Of a stretch of 64,000 bases of DNA, positions 1-9,499 are shown one piece after another. Positions within the stretch are counted from its first letter, which is position 1. Every line of letters begins with the position of its first letter. The translations under genes were made by a program, and so were the position numbers. The notes below the pieces were generated by a model, which was not told the origin of the DNA, did no database searches, and worked only from the letters and a program-made list of their open reading frames with translations. The stretch is from contig NZ_JAFBES010000001.1 of the NCBI RefSeq assembly GCF_016908875.1, positions 248,001 to 312,000 on the forward strand. The letters are read 5' to 3'. This DNA is from Bacillus ectoiniformans. Lineage in GTDB: Bacteria; Bacillota; Bacilli; Bacillales; Domibacillaceae.

Positions 1-1
1 T

Positions 2-682
2 TTCTGGAACGTCTTGTTGCTGGTTTCTGTGAAGTGGCTTAAACTTAAGCCCGTCATCGCAATATCGGCAGCATTTATCATTGGGATCTTTATTGGTGTC
101 ATTGAACATAATCTCAGTGTCTTAAGCTTTGCCCGTACGTTTGTCTTTTTCCCGTTCTTCTTAGTTGGATACTACTTAAAGAAAGAACACTTTACCTATT
201 TATCTGGAAAAACAATTCGAACGGTGTTAGTCGTTGTTTCATTAATGATTTATTATTTCGCTTATACTCATTCTGATATTGATCAGAAATGGCTGCTAGG
301 TTCTTCTTCGTTTGCTGATTTGGGAGCATCTGACTTAGAAGGCATTCTCATGCGAGTAGCTATCTACGTATTAAGCTTTACAATGATTGCCGCTTTTTTT
401 GCTTATGTACCAAGAAAGAAATTTTTCTTTACGGACTGGGGCAAAAACACGCTGTATGTTTACTTGCTGCACGGATTTATCATTAAGACGTTCAGAAACA
501 GTGAAGTCGTTAATACGGCTGAATCAGTAGTGCTTCTCTTAACCGTTTCACTGTTATTGACGATGCTTCTCTCTTCTCCTGTGGTTACTACCATCACACA
601 GCCTTTAATTGAAACCAAATGGTCAAGGCTGAAAAGAATGTTAAAAAGAGAGCCAGAAGCGAAGAATATTAAAGAAAAGTAA
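2..682 (+). CDS. Acyltransferase-family membrane protein (5' end missing)
   Basis: The reading frame is open from the window edge, so the N-terminus lies upstream; the TTG at 14 has no ribosome site and is probably internal. About 227 residues are visible. At least five hydrophobic segments occur, and the C-terminal part carries the WGKNTLYVYLLHGF stretch typical of the acyltransferase_3/fucose 4-O-acetylase-like membrane proteins (YkrP/OafA type), which O-acetylate surface glycans. The C-terminal tail is Lys/Arg-rich and cytoplasmic-looking. It ends 18 bases before the next gene, suggesting a shared transcript. The family call is fairly firm; the substrate is unknown. Confidence 0.7.
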   Translation, partial: FWNVLLLVSVKWLKLKPVIAISAAFIIGIFIGVIEHNLSVLSFARTFVFFPFFLVGYYLKKEHFTYLSGKTIRTVLVVVSLMIYYFAYTHSDIDQKWLLGSSSFADLGASDLEGILMRVAIYVLSFTMIAAFFAYVPRKKFFFTDWGKNTLYVYLLHGFIIKTFRNSEVVNTAESVVLLLTVSLLLTMLLSSPVVTTITQPLIETKWSRLKRMLKREPEAKNIKEK

Positions 683-700
683 GAAGGAGACAATTCACTT

Positions 701-2449
701 ATGAATGTTGCTGTATGCACATTAAATGCAAAATATATCCACACGAACCTGGCTCTCCGCTGTTTAAAGGCTTATGCGGAGCCTGAATATCATATAGATC
801 TCGCAGAATACACAATCAAAGACCCTTCTATTAATATTGTGACAGATTTATATAAGAAGAAACCTGATGTTCTCGGCTTCAGCTGCTATATCTGGAACAT
901 TGAAGAAACGATCAAAGTGATTGAAATGTATAAGAAGGTCAGTCCTGACACCATAATTATTTTGGGTGGACCGGAAGTCACTTATGATGTTCCCTACTGG
1001 CTAGATCGTATACCAGAAGCTGATTTTATAGCTATAGGAGAAGGGGAAGAAACGTTTAAGCAGCTGCTTGATGAAATCAGCGGCTCTAAAAACTTTGAAT
1101 CCGTCTCTGGCATCGGCTACCGCCGTGATGGAAAACCCCACGTAAATCCTCAGCGAAATAAACTTGATTTACGTGAAGTGCCTTCCCCTTTCCGTTTTGA
1201 AGAAGATAAAGAACAGTTGGGTAAACGAATTACTTATATTGAGACAAGCCGTGGCTGTCCGTTCCGTTGTCAATTCTGCTTGTCTTCTATAGAAGTCGGC
1301 GTGCGTTACTTTAATCGAGAAAAAGTCAAAGAAGATATTCGCTACTTAATGCAAAACGGAGCTAAAACAATTAAGTTTGTCGATCGCACATTCAATATCA
1401 GCCGCAGCTATGCAATGGAAATGTTTCAATTTTTGATTGATGAACATCTTCCCGGAACTGTCTTTCAATTTGAAATTACAGCGGATATCATGCGGCCAGA
1501 GGTCATAGAGTTTTTAAATGATAATGCCCCTGCCGGCCTGTTTCGATTTGAAATAGGGGTTCAGTCAACCAATGATGAAACGAACGATCTTGTCATGCGA
1601 AAGCAAAATTGGTCTAAACTGACGAGAACTGTTCTAATGGTGAAAGAAGGAAAAAAAATTGATCAGCACCTTGATTTAATTGCCGGTTTGCCTGAAGAAG
1701 ATTATCATTCCTTCCGCCAAACCTTTAATGATGTATTTGCCCTGCGCCCTGAAGAGCTTCAGCTTGGCTTTTTAAAAATGCTGCGCGGAACAGGACTTCG
1801 CATTCGGGCGCATGAACACGACTATGTATATATGGATCATGCCCCATATGAAATATTAAAGAATAATGTTCTTTCATTTGCTGATATGGTAAAGATTAAA
1901 CAAGTGGAAGACGTCTTGGAGAAATATTGGAACGATCATCGAATGGATGAAACCATCGAGCATTTAGTTCAGCATGTATTCCCAACCCCTTTCGACTTCT
2001 TTCAAGCGTTCGGCTCCTATTGGGAAGAACAAGGCTGGGAACGAATTGGGCATCAATTAGAAGATTTATTTAAACGATTGTCCAGTTATCTCAGAACGAC
2101 TGATCTGCCTGATATTCATCATGTAGAAAGCATTATGAAATATGATTACTTAATTAATCAGCGATACAAACCAAGAAAAACTTGGTGGACGCCTACTATG
2201 GAGAAGAAAGATCGCTCCGTTATTTATCAGCAAATTTTAGAGAACCCCTCTCTCTTAGGTGAAGAGTTTGTTCAATTAGGCTTATCCGAGAAAGATTTGT
2301 ATAAACACACACTTTTGGAAGAAATGACAATGGTAAAAGAGAATGGCCAATGGTCGGAACATGATCATTTGCTTGTCATATATTTTGACCCCGCTGTCAA
2401 TAAACCGCGCCCTTTTAACCTGAAAAAGGAACAATTGCACTCTAGCTAA
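701..2449 (+). CDS. B12-binding-domain radical SAM protein (DUF4080 type)
   Basis: A 582-residue protein with a clear AGAAGGAGA ribosome site. Residues about 1-140 form a cobalamin-binding Rossmann-like domain (start MNVAVCTLNAKYIHTNLALR; GGPEVTYD near 88). The radical SAM cluster motif CPFRCQFC (CxxxCxxC) lies near residue 187, followed by the SAM-binding barrel with EIGVQS near 285. The long C-terminal region resembles the DUF4080 extension of a family common in Bacilli. Such proteins use a 4Fe-4S cluster and SAM, often with cobalamin, for methylation or rearrangement; the substrate of this group is not known to me. The family call is strong, the reaction open. Confidence 0.85.
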   Translation: MNVAVCTLNAKYIHTNLALRCLKAYAEPEYHIDLAEYTIKDPSINIVTDLYKKKPDVLGFSCYIWNIEETIKVIEMYKKVSPDTIIILGGPEVTYDVPYWLDRIPEADFIAIGEGEETFKQLLDEISGSKNFESVSGIGYRRDGKPHVNPQRNKLDLREVPSPFRFEEDKEQLGKRITYIETSRGCPFRCQFCLSSIEVGVRYFNREKVKEDIRYLMQNGAKTIKFVDRTFNISRSYAMEMFQFLIDEHLPGTVFQFEITADIMRPEVIEFLNDNAPAGLFRFEIGVQSTNDETNDLVMRKQNWSKLTRTVLMVKEGKKIDQHLDLIAGLPEEDYHSFRQTFNDVFALRPEELQLGFLKMLRGTGLRIRAHEHDYVYMDHAPYEILKNNVLSFADMVKIKQVEDVLEKYWNDHRMDETIEHLVQHVFPTPFDFFQAFGSYWEEQGWERIGHQLEDLFKRLSSYLRTTDLPDIHHVESIMKYDYLINQRYKPRKTWWTPTMEKKDRSVIYQQILENPSLLGEEFVQLGLSEKDLYKHTLLEEMTMVKENGQWSEHDHLLVIYFDPAVNKPRPFNLKKEQLHSS

Positions 2450-2454
2450 CCACT

Positions 2455-2504
2455 AAAAAAGGTTCTTGCCGTTCAATTCACAATGAACAGCAAGAACCTT
2501 TTTT
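2455..2504 (+). terminator. Rho-independent terminator after the radical SAM gene
   Basis: AAGGTTCTTGC and GCAAGAACCTT form a stem just after the stop codon at 2449 and are followed by a run of T. Confidence 0.85.
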
Positions 2505-2525
2505 GTGATTTCTCATTTTATATAA

Positions 2526-2562
2526 AAAGCCTTAAAAGCAGCATGTACCTGCTTTTAAGGCA
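2526..2562 (-). terminator. Terminator after terC-like gene
   Basis: CCTTAAAAGCAG pairs with CTGCTTTTAAGG around a 7-base loop; on the minus strand the stem is followed by CTTTTTATA. It closes the transcript of the TerC gene. Confidence 0.75.
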
Positions 2563-2567
2563 AAGGA

Positions 2568-3344
2568 TTAATGAGCGGTTTCGTCAACAGCTCCCTGTTT
2601 TCTGGAAACAAGGTATCCTCCAACAGCAATACCGATAAGCACGACCCAGAATGTCAGCTTCCAAGGAGTCGATTCCGGGAAATGTTCATTAAGAATCTGT
2701 ACCTTTGGATGCGCAAGCGTAAAGACAGCCAGTTTAACACCTACCCAGCCGACAATCAAGAAAGCAGCCGTTTCAAGTGTAGGATATTTCTGAAGCACTT
2801 TTACAAACCATGTTGCAGCAAATCGCATAATGACAACGCCGATCAGCCCCCCAAGAAGCATGACTAAAAATTGACCTCCATCAATTCCTCCGACCTGGAA
2901 CCAGCCCGTAGGAGACAACGTAACTGCAAGCGCAACTGCAGCAAGCATGGAATCAATTGCAAATGCAATATCCGCTACTTCAACCTTTAATACAGTCATC
3001 CAAAATGAAGAGCCCTTCTTTTCTTGAATTCCGTGCCCTTCAATATGATCCTCTTTATGCTTCCATTTTTTATATAAATGGTTAAAAGCTATAAAGAACA
3101 AGTAAAGAGCGCCAATAGCCTGTACTTGCCATACCTTTACTAAAAACGATATTAGAAATAGTGCTAGAAAACGGAAGACAAACGCTCCCAATAACCCATA
3201 GAATAAAGCTTTCTGTTGCTGCTCTTTTGGCAAATGCTTCACCATGACAGCCATAACCACGGCATTATCTGCAGCTAGAATCCCTTCAAGAGCTATTAGC
3301 ACAAGCAGCACCCAGCCGTATTCCAGCATCATTGCTCCATCCAT
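2568..3344 (-). CDS. TerC-family membrane protein, probable Mn exporter
   Basis: A 258-residue polytopic membrane protein of the TerC family (YkoY/YceF-like in B. subtilis). The two hallmark acidic motifs are present: ALEGILAADNA near residue 19 in the first helix and VEVADIAFAIDS near 122, whose Asp/Glu residues are thought to coordinate the metal. Bacillus TerC proteins export Mn(II), helping to load secreted enzymes and relieve Mn excess. The leader carries a yybP-ykoY manganese riboswitch, which fits that role well. The gene is monocistronic, with its own terminator. Start ATG at 3344 follows GGAGGAGATCAC. A shorter start at the internal Met residues is possible. Confidence 0.88.
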   Translation of the reverse strand: MDGAMMLEYGWVLLVLIALEGILAADNAVVMAVMVKHLPKEQQQKALFYGLLGAFVFRFLALFLISFLVKVWQVQAIGALYLFFIAFNHLYKKWKHKEDHIEGHGIQEKKGSSFWMTVLKVEVADIAFAIDSMLAAVALAVTLSPTGWFQVGGIDGGQFLVMLLGGLIGVVIMRFAATWFVKVLQKYPTLETAAFLIVGWVGVKLAVFTLAHPKVQILNEHFPESTPWKLTFWVVLIGIAVGGYLVSRKQGAVDETAH

Positions 3345-3401
3345 AAATGTGATCTCCTCCTACAAACGTATCTTTTTATATATACCCAAAAACCTTCAAA
3401 C

Positions 3402-3540
3402 AAACAAAAAAGACCTCTGCCATAATAGGCAAAGGTCTTGCTGAGCATAATCACAATCATGCCAACAAAGCCGATGGATCAAGATCCACGAATTGACGAC
3501 TTTGTTTTAGGTAAATACCTAACGCTACTCCCCTTTGACT
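3402..3540 (-). ncRNA. yybP-ykoY manganese riboswitch with terminator
   Basis: Read on the minus strand the leader begins AAAGGGGAGTAGC, the conserved 5' block of the yybP-ykoY class, and ends AGCAAGACCTTTGCC, the conserved 3' block. The 3' block is itself the left arm of a terminator hairpin (AGACCT...AGGTCT, 3411-3438) with a T run. This is the classic transcriptional Mn(II) ON switch: metal binding should sequester the arm and allow read-through into the TerC gene about 60 bases downstream. Confidence 0.9.
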
Positions 3541-3613
3541 TACGTCATTGAAGATTCAGTTGTCTGTTAAAGATATTATAATCATTTTTTGATTCAAAGT
3601 AAACTCATTTACA

Positions 3614-6600
3614 TTACTCAGCCTGTTTTTTATTCATTCTTCTCGTTTCTTTATCGAAGAAACTATAAACCACTGGAATGACGTAAAGGGTTAAGAATGT
3701 GCTGGAAATTAACCCGCCGATGACTGTAATACCCATTGGCTGATTGATCTCTGTGCCTCCTCCTATACCTGCTGCAAGCGGAACTAGTCCTAGGATCGTT
3801 GTCAGCGCCGTCATAAGAATCGGCCGTGCCCGGTCTTTAGCAGACTCGACAATGGCCTCATAGCTGCTCATATTCAATTGTTTCCTCTGAATAATATAAT
3901 CCACGATAACAATGGCATTATTAACTACTATCCCCGCGAGGATCAAGACACCAATGACAGCTGGAATACTGATCGGCGTTCTGGTGACTGTAAGGGCAAC
4001 AGCTACCCCGACCACACACAGTGGAACAGTGAACATGATGACGAATGGATATTTAAATGATTCGTATTGTGCAGCCATGACGATATAAATAAGCACAATT
4101 GCTAACAGCAGGGCTAACACCATATCATCAATTGAACTTTCTAATAGGTCTCTGTCACCGCCGAACGTAATTTTTGTTTCATCCGCAATATTCAGTTTAG
4201 CGATCTCTTCATCTATCCGTTTGGAGACTGCTCCAAGGTTGGTAGCTGAGGAGTATTTAGCCGTAAATTGGACCGCTTCCTGCTGATTAATACGCTTGAT
4301 GCTGACGGGTCCTTGATTGATCGTTATATCCGCCAGTTCATTTAATTCCATATAATTTCCTGATGGTGTTTTGACTAATAATTTTTTTAATTCTTCTATA
4401 TTTTGGGTCACACGGTCATCATATCTGACATACACCGTTTGTACCGAAGATGTCTCATCTATTATTTGCGTAGTTAAGACACCGCGCGTGGCGTTGTTCA
4501 CGATTGTAGCGATTTGAGCCGGTGCCAGGCCGGCGTCTGTTGCTTTCGCCCGGTTTACCTGGATTTGAATTTCTTTTACTGTTTCCTCACGATCAGTTGA
4601 TACTTCCGTAATCTCATCAATATTTGTAATAGCTTTGTCGATATCTTTAACCGCTTGGTTTAAACGCTGTTTATCCGTATCTCGCACGTTAAACACAACC
4701 GTTTGCGGGCTGGAACCCGATGCAGATTGCAAGTTAAACGTTACTTCAGCTGTTTTATTCACTTTTTGAGCCGCTTTTACAACGTCCGGCTTGACATCAT
4801 CTACATAGGCAAATACAGAACGGTCTCTCTTATCTAGATCTGTTAGTTTAACATAGAGCTCTGCCACATTCGTTGACCCTGTGCCCCTGAATGAATCTTC
4901 TTGTGTAGATCCAATAAGGCTTACATAGACGTCAGTATCTTTCTCTTTGCTGAACTCTTTTTCCATAGCTTTTACTACCTTATCTGTTTCAGCTAGGGAC
5001 GTTCCGTTTTCCACTTCTACTTTTACATTGAAAAACCCCTCATCTGTTGGCGGTAAAAATTGTGAGCCGACAGTAGTTAAGCCCAATCCTCCGCCGACTA
5101 AAAAGACGAAAGCCATGAACAGAACCAAAAGTCTGTGACGCAGCGCCCACTTAATAGAACGCTCAAACTGCAGTGATGATTTAGAAGCTTTTTTATTTTC
5201 TGCTGTCTCTCTAGGCTTTTTCAGCCATCTGCTTGCGATCATTGGGATAACAGTTAAGGCCACCACTAATGAAGCAATCAAACTGAATGAGATAGTTAAG
5301 GCAAACTCTTTAAAGATTTGGCCAAGAATACCTGAAATGAACACGACCGGCAAAAATACAGCGACTGTCGTTAAAGTAGAAGCGGTAATCGCGCCTCCTA
5401 CTTCTTTCGTTCCCTCTCTAGCAGCTTCCTTCGAGTCTTTGCCCATAGATAAATGACGGTAAATATTTTCTATAACCACGATAGCATTATCGACAAGCAT
5501 ACCGATCCCTAATGCTAAAGCACCTAGGGTCATAATATTTAAATTAAAATCAGCAAAATACATTAAAACAAAGGTGACGATAACGGAATAAGGAATGGCT
5601 ACACCGATAATCAGCGGACTCTTTACATTTCTCAAAAACACAAAGAGAACAAGCATCGCAAAAGCTCCACCTAAGAGCAGCGAATTTCCGATATTTCCTA
5701 TAGATAATCGAATATAGTCTCCCTGGTCAAATAAAATGTCTGCATCCACATCTTTATATTGATCCTCTTTTAACAATTCATCTAGTTTTGTTTGAAATTG
5801 TTTGGACACTTCCGCTGTATTCGCATCTGCTTGCTGAAGCACACTTAGAAGTAAAGCGGGATTTTCATTCGCTCTTGTAATAGATCCTGTTTTTTTAGGT
5901 GTAATTTCTACAGTTGCTACATCCGACACCTTTACTTCTTCTCCGCTTAGAGGATTAACAGACATCACAAGGTTTTTAATGTCTTCAACATTGGTAAGCT
6001 TGCTGACTATTCTTGTAGTAAGTGACATGCCGTCAGACTCAACGGGATCACCCGGGAGTGAAATATTATTGGCTTGAATCAGCTGAACCACATCTGACTG
6101 CGACAAGTTATATTCCTCAAGCTTTTTTTCATCCAGTTTAATTTGAAGTTCTTCTTCTAAAGAACCCGTCACACTGACATTCGCTACCCCTTCAACTGTC
6201 GTTAAATCTTGCTCTAATTCTTTAGCCAGTTTTTGAAGTTCATCTTTACTTTTTGTTGACTGAAGTGACAATTGAATGATTGGAAATTGTGAAGGGTCGA
6301 ACTTAAAGAATTGCGGCTTATTAGACTCACTTGGTATAGGAGTTCGGTCAATTCGCTGCAATACGTCTGATTGCACCTCATCAATTTTGGTGCTCCAAGA
6401 AAACTCCATTAGTATTAAATTAGAGCCTTCCCTCGTCGTCGAAGTGATATTTTGAATGCCAGGAAGAGTAGCTAAACTTGCCTCTAATGGCTTGGTCACT
6501 TTCTCTTCAATTTCTGCAGGACTTGCTCCTTCATAAGAAGTAACGACGACGGCAATTGGCGGATTAATATCCGGTATAAGTTTTAATGGTATTTTTAAAA

Positions 6601-6685
6601 GAGACACGACACCTAAAATGATGACTAAAAACATGATGACTGTGGTGAATACCGGTCTCTTAATTGAAAAATTACTGATTCTCAA
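3614..6685 (-). CDS. RND-family efflux permease (AcrB/SwrC-like)
   Basis: A proton-driven RND pump of about 1023 residues with the usual two-fold design: one helix, a large extracytoplasmic loop, six helices, then a repeat of the same. LVDNAIVVIEN in the fourth helix keeps the first conserved Asp, with Asn in place of the second Asp of AcrB; GIVVNNAIVIVDY is in the second half. I place the start at the TTG at 6685, eight bases after AAAGGGG, giving MRISNFSIKRPVF; the ATG at 6715 has AGGAAG directly abutting it. No membrane-fusion partner is adjacent. Bacillus members export surfactant-like or lipophilic compounds; the substrate here is unknown. Confidence 0.88.
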   Translation of the reverse strand: MRISNFSIKRPVFTTVIMFLVIILGVVSLLKIPLKLIPDINPPIAVVVTSYEGASPAEIEEKVTKPLEASLATLPGIQNITSTTREGSNLILMEFSWSTKIDEVQSDVLQRIDRTPIPSESNKPQFFKFDPSQFPIIQLSLQSTKSKDELQKLAKELEQDLTTVEGVANVSVTGSLEEELQIKLDEKKLEEYNLSQSDVVQLIQANNISLPGDPVESDGMSLTTRIVSKLTNVEDIKNLVMSVNPLSGEEVKVSDVATVEITPKKTGSITRANENPALLLSVLQQADANTAEVSKQFQTKLDELLKEDQYKDVDADILFDQGDYIRLSIGNIGNSLLLGGAFAMLVLFVFLRNVKSPLIIGVAIPYSVIVTFVLMYFADFNLNIMTLGALALGIGMLVDNAIVVIENIYRHLSMGKDSKEAAREGTKEVGGAITASTLTTVAVFLPVVFISGILGQIFKEFALTISFSLIASLVVALTVIPMIASRWLKKPRETAENKKASKSSLQFERSIKWALRHRLLVLFMAFVFLVGGGLGLTTVGSQFLPPTDEGFFNVKVEVENGTSLAETDKVVKAMEKEFSKEKDTDVYVSLIGSTQEDSFRGTGSTNVAELYVKLTDLDKRDRSVFAYVDDVKPDVVKAAQKVNKTAEVTFNLQSASGSSPQTVVFNVRDTDKQRLNQAVKDIDKAITNIDEITEVSTDREETVKEIQIQVNRAKATDAGLAPAQIATIVNNATRGVLTTQIIDETSSVQTVYVRYDDRVTQNIEELKKLLVKTPSGNYMELNELADITINQGPVSIKRINQQEAVQFTAKYSSATNLGAVSKRIDEEIAKLNIADETKITFGGDRDLLESSIDDMVLALLLAIVLIYIVMAAQYESFKYPFVIMFTVPLCVVGVAVALTVTRTPISIPAVIGVLILAGIVVNNAIVIVDYIIQRKQLNMSSYEAIVESAKDRARPILMTALTTILGLVPLAAGIGGGTEINQPMGITVIGGLISSTFLTLYVIPVVYSFFDKETRRMNKKQAE

Positions 6686-6828
6686 CAAACAATCCCCTTT
6701 CTTCTGCTGTTCCATCTTCCTGTAAATACTTGCTTTACTAACTATAAATCACCAGCGTTTTGTTATTCAACTTTAAAACGCTAATTTATAGATAATCCTG
6801 CTTATTTTTGACAAAAAATAAACGAAAT

Positions 6829-6868
6829 AAAAGCACCAGGCATTTCAGCGCCTGATGCTTCCAAAAAA
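6829..6868 (-). terminator. Terminator after nhaC
   Basis: On the minus strand AAGCATCAGGC pairs with GCCTGGTGCTT and is followed by TTTATTTCG, directly after the nhaC stop codon. Confidence 0.75.
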
Positions 6869-6870
6869 AC

Positions 6871-8265
6871 TTATTTACTTTCTGTTTTAGTCAGTGTCCA
6901 GCCTGTCCATGCGAACACAAGTGTTAAAATGGGGCTTAACAGACAAAAGAAAGCAAATGGCAAGTAATCGATTGTTTTCACTTCCAGCATATTCGTAATA
7001 AATACTCCGCACACTCCCCATGGAACAAGGGGGTTGATCACCGTTCCGGCATCTTCAAGCGTTCTTGACAGGTTCTTTTTGGCCAGTTTCACTTTTTCAA
7101 ACTGTTTTTGAAAAGCTTCTCCTGTCAGCAAAATAGATAAATATTGTTCACCGATCACGAGATTAATTCCAATTGCCGATGCCGCAGCAGAAGTAACGGT
7201 CGTACTCGCCTTTTTTAATCGCTGCTCTACTGCTTCAAACATTCTTGGCACAACCCCAAGAGTAAACAATAAACCGCCAAGGCTAAGAGATAATAAAACA
7301 AGCGAAACGGTAAACATCATACTTTCTATTCCGCCTCTGGTCAGCAGTGCATCTACTTCGGCATTCCCTGTTTTTGCTGTATAACCAGAAAATAGCACTT
7401 GAAAAACACTAGCCAATGTCTGATTGGAATGAAAGAATGACAACAACACACCAGCAATAGAGCTGACAGCAAGCGTAATGAATGGTGAGACTTTTTTAAT
7501 AGACATGATAAATAATATCAGTAACGGAATCCACGCATACCAATGAACTAAATTCTCTTGTACTAAGGTAGCTTTAATCATATCAATTTTAGGGAATTGC
7601 ACTTCCCCGGCTTTTGGAGAAATCACGCCAAACAGAACAAGGGACAGGAAGAAAGCAGGAATCGTCGTCCAGCCCATATTTTTTATATGTTCAAATAAAT
7701 CTACCCCTACGACTGATGCCGCTAAGTTAGTTGTATCTGATAACGGAGACATTTTATCTCCAAAGAATGCACCTGAAACAATAGCTCCTGCTGTGATGGC
7801 AGCGCTTGCATCGATTGCTTGGCTGACGCCTATAAACGCAACACCGATGGTTGCAACTGTTGTAAGCGAACTCCCAATTCCAATTCCGACGATGGCTGTA
7901 ACGATAAATACAATGCTATAAAAAAAGGATGGAGTCACAAGTCCGAAAGCCGCATGAATCATCGTAGGAATTGTTCCAGAAATAATCCAGCTGCTGATAA
8001 GAATTCCAATTAAAAAGAAGATGAATACAGCATCCATGCCTGATTTTGCCCCATCGATCATACCTTCTTTCAATTTTGCAAACGATATCTTCTTCCCCAT
8101 TCCATAGGCAGCCAATAGAAAGATAGAAAGTAAAATCGGAATATGCGGTACAGATTCAAGCCAAATGATAGAAGAACTGATAACTGCCATGATGACGATC
8201 GTCATGCCTATAGCCGCTGCTAAAGATGGCCTGGTGACCGGTACAATTTTAAACATAGATGACAC
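6871..8265 (-). CDS. nhaC: NhaC-family Na+/H+ antiporter
   Basis: A 464-residue protein with about 11-12 membrane segments. It carries NhaC family features such as FGDKMSPLSDTTNLA near residue 170 and ALSRTLEDAGT-like LEDAGTVINPLVPWGVC near 405. It exchanges internal Na+ for H+, or malate/lactate in some family members (MleN type). The ATG start follows GAGTGTCATC, a modest ribosome site. It stands alone between the RND pump and the EAL gene and has a terminator. A second paralogue lies at 37811-39247. The family is certain; malate:lactate exchange cannot be excluded. Confidence 0.88.
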   Translation of the reverse strand: MSSMFKIVPVTRPSLAAAIGMTIVIMAVISSSIIWLESVPHIPILLSIFLLAAYGMGKKISFAKLKEGMIDGAKSGMDAVFIFFLIGILISSWIISGTIPTMIHAAFGLVTPSFFYSIVFIVTAIVGIGIGSSLTTVATIGVAFIGVSQAIDASAAITAGAIVSGAFFGDKMSPLSDTTNLAASVVGVDLFEHIKNMGWTTIPAFFLSLVLFGVISPKAGEVQFPKIDMIKATLVQENLVHWYAWIPLLILFIMSIKKVSPFITLAVSSIAGVLLSFFHSNQTLASVFQVLFSGYTAKTGNAEVDALLTRGGIESMMFTVSLVLLSLSLGGLLFTLGVVPRMFEAVEQRLKKASTTVTSAAASAIGINLVIGEQYLSILLTGEAFQKQFEKVKLAKKNLSRTLEDAGTVINPLVPWGVCGVFITNMLEVKTIDYLPFAFFCLLSPILTLVFAWTGWTLTKTESK

Positions 8266-8398
8266 TCCTCATGTAAGTAGATAACTTTTCTGCTTAAACG
8301 CTTTTATGCAATAAAGTGATTTAGCAGCAATTATAATTATTAAGCATGATAGGTTACGTGTCAATAATATTTTCAACATTTGTATTCTTTATACGAAA

Positions 8399-8435
8399 AA
8401 CCAGCCTATTCCACTGGAACAGACTGGTTTTATTG
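8399..8435 (-). terminator. Terminator after EAL-domain gene
   Basis: On the minus strand AACCAGTCTGTTCC pairs with GGAATAGGCTGGTT around AGT and is followed by TTT. Confidence 0.75.
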
Positions 8436-9455
8436 TTAAATCAGGTTAGGCACTAGCGCCTCTGGACTTGGTTTGCCAATGTAGTAGCCTTGTGCCAAAG
8501 GAATACCGATGGATTGACAATATTGCATTTCTTCTTGCCGTTCCATCCCTTCTGCGAGCATGGTAATCCCTAAACCATTTGAGATAGAAAGCACTTCATG
8601 AAGGAACTGTTGTTTCTGTTCATCCTGATCACAGAATGAAATATAAGACCGGTCTACTTTAACGTAGTCAGGCTGAAGCTTTTTCAGCATTTCAACTGTA
8701 GCAAACCCTGATCCCACATCATCAAGAGCGACTTTCATTCCCTCTCTTTTATATGTATCCAGGACGTTTTTTAAATGCGGAACATCGACGATATTTTCCG
8801 TTTCAACCACTTCAAATACTAGGTTAGCGGGGTCAACCCCATAGGCATCAACGATCTTAAAAGTATGCTTCAAACAAAACTCCGGATTATAGATGGTAGA
8901 AGGAAGAAAGTTAATAAAGCTTTTCAGGTCAGCTGGCACTTTTTCTTTCCTCGTTTTAATCGCCGCTTCCCTTGCCCGCTGATCAAGCAGGGAATGCAAC
9001 CCCGTTTCATTGGCTGTGCGAAAAATTTCCATCGGAGAATAGTTCTCGTCCTTCGAGCCTGATCGTAAAAGTGATTCATACCCGTAAAGCTGCATATTCT
9101 GCAAGTTAATAATTGGCTGAAGATGAGCCACCATATTTCCTGTTTGTATAAAATCGATCACTTTTTTATTTTTGAGCCGGTTGAGCAATTCCCCAAAAGG
9201 AATAAGGCGATCTGGATGCGGCTGGTCTGACGTTTGGGATAAACCCGCTAGAATAGCAGAAAAATCACTTCTGGCTGTCCAGCTTTCCATTCTTTCAGCC
9301 AGCGCTTCACTGCTCGTATATGACAGCTGATAGTAACCACGCTGATAAGGAATCTCCATTTGATCAAATGGGTTCAATTCTTTATCAGATTTTACATATA
9401 AATACCCTTTATTGTAGAGCGGAATGTGGATACCGCAATGAATACATCCAGTCAT
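8436..9455 (-). CDS. EAL-domain cyclic-di-GMP phosphodiesterase
   Basis: A 339-residue soluble protein. The EAL domain covers about residues 100-335. Catalytic features appear intact: YESLLR near 127 (ESL in place of EAL), FINFLP Asn, EVVETE Glu, ALDDVGSG with both Asp, KVDRS Lys, AEGME Glu and the closing AQGYYIGKP. It should hydrolyse c-di-GMP to pGpG. The first hundred residues are not a known sensor to me; they begin with CIHC (Cys4, Cys7), a possible half zinc knuckle or redox pair. Single gene with its own terminator. It implies c-di-GMP signalling, in keeping with the chemoreceptor at 50420-52519. Confidence 0.85.
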   Translation of the reverse strand: MTGCIHCGIHIPLYNKGYLYVKSDKELNPFDQMEIPYQRGYYQLSYTSSEALAERMESWTARSDFSAILAGLSQTSDQPHPDRLIPFGELLNRLKNKKVIDFIQTGNMVAHLQPIINLQNMQLYGYESLLRSGSKDENYSPMEIFRTANETGLHSLLDQRAREAAIKTRKEKVPADLKSFINFLPSTIYNPEFCLKHTFKIVDAYGVDPANLVFEVVETENIVDVPHLKNVLDTYKREGMKVALDDVGSGFATVEMLKKLQPDYVKVDRSYISFCDQDEQKQQFLHEVLSISNGLGITMLAEGMERQEEMQYCQSIGIPLAQGYYIGKPSPEALVPNLI

Positions 9456-9499
9456 TTACTTACACCCCCAGGCTTAATTACTGCACAATCTCTTCATTT

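Noticed and set aside
460-744. 94-residue frame on the minus strand
   Set aside because: Lies opposite the acyltransferase gene and the start of the radical SAM gene, with no ribosome site; shadow of the real frames.
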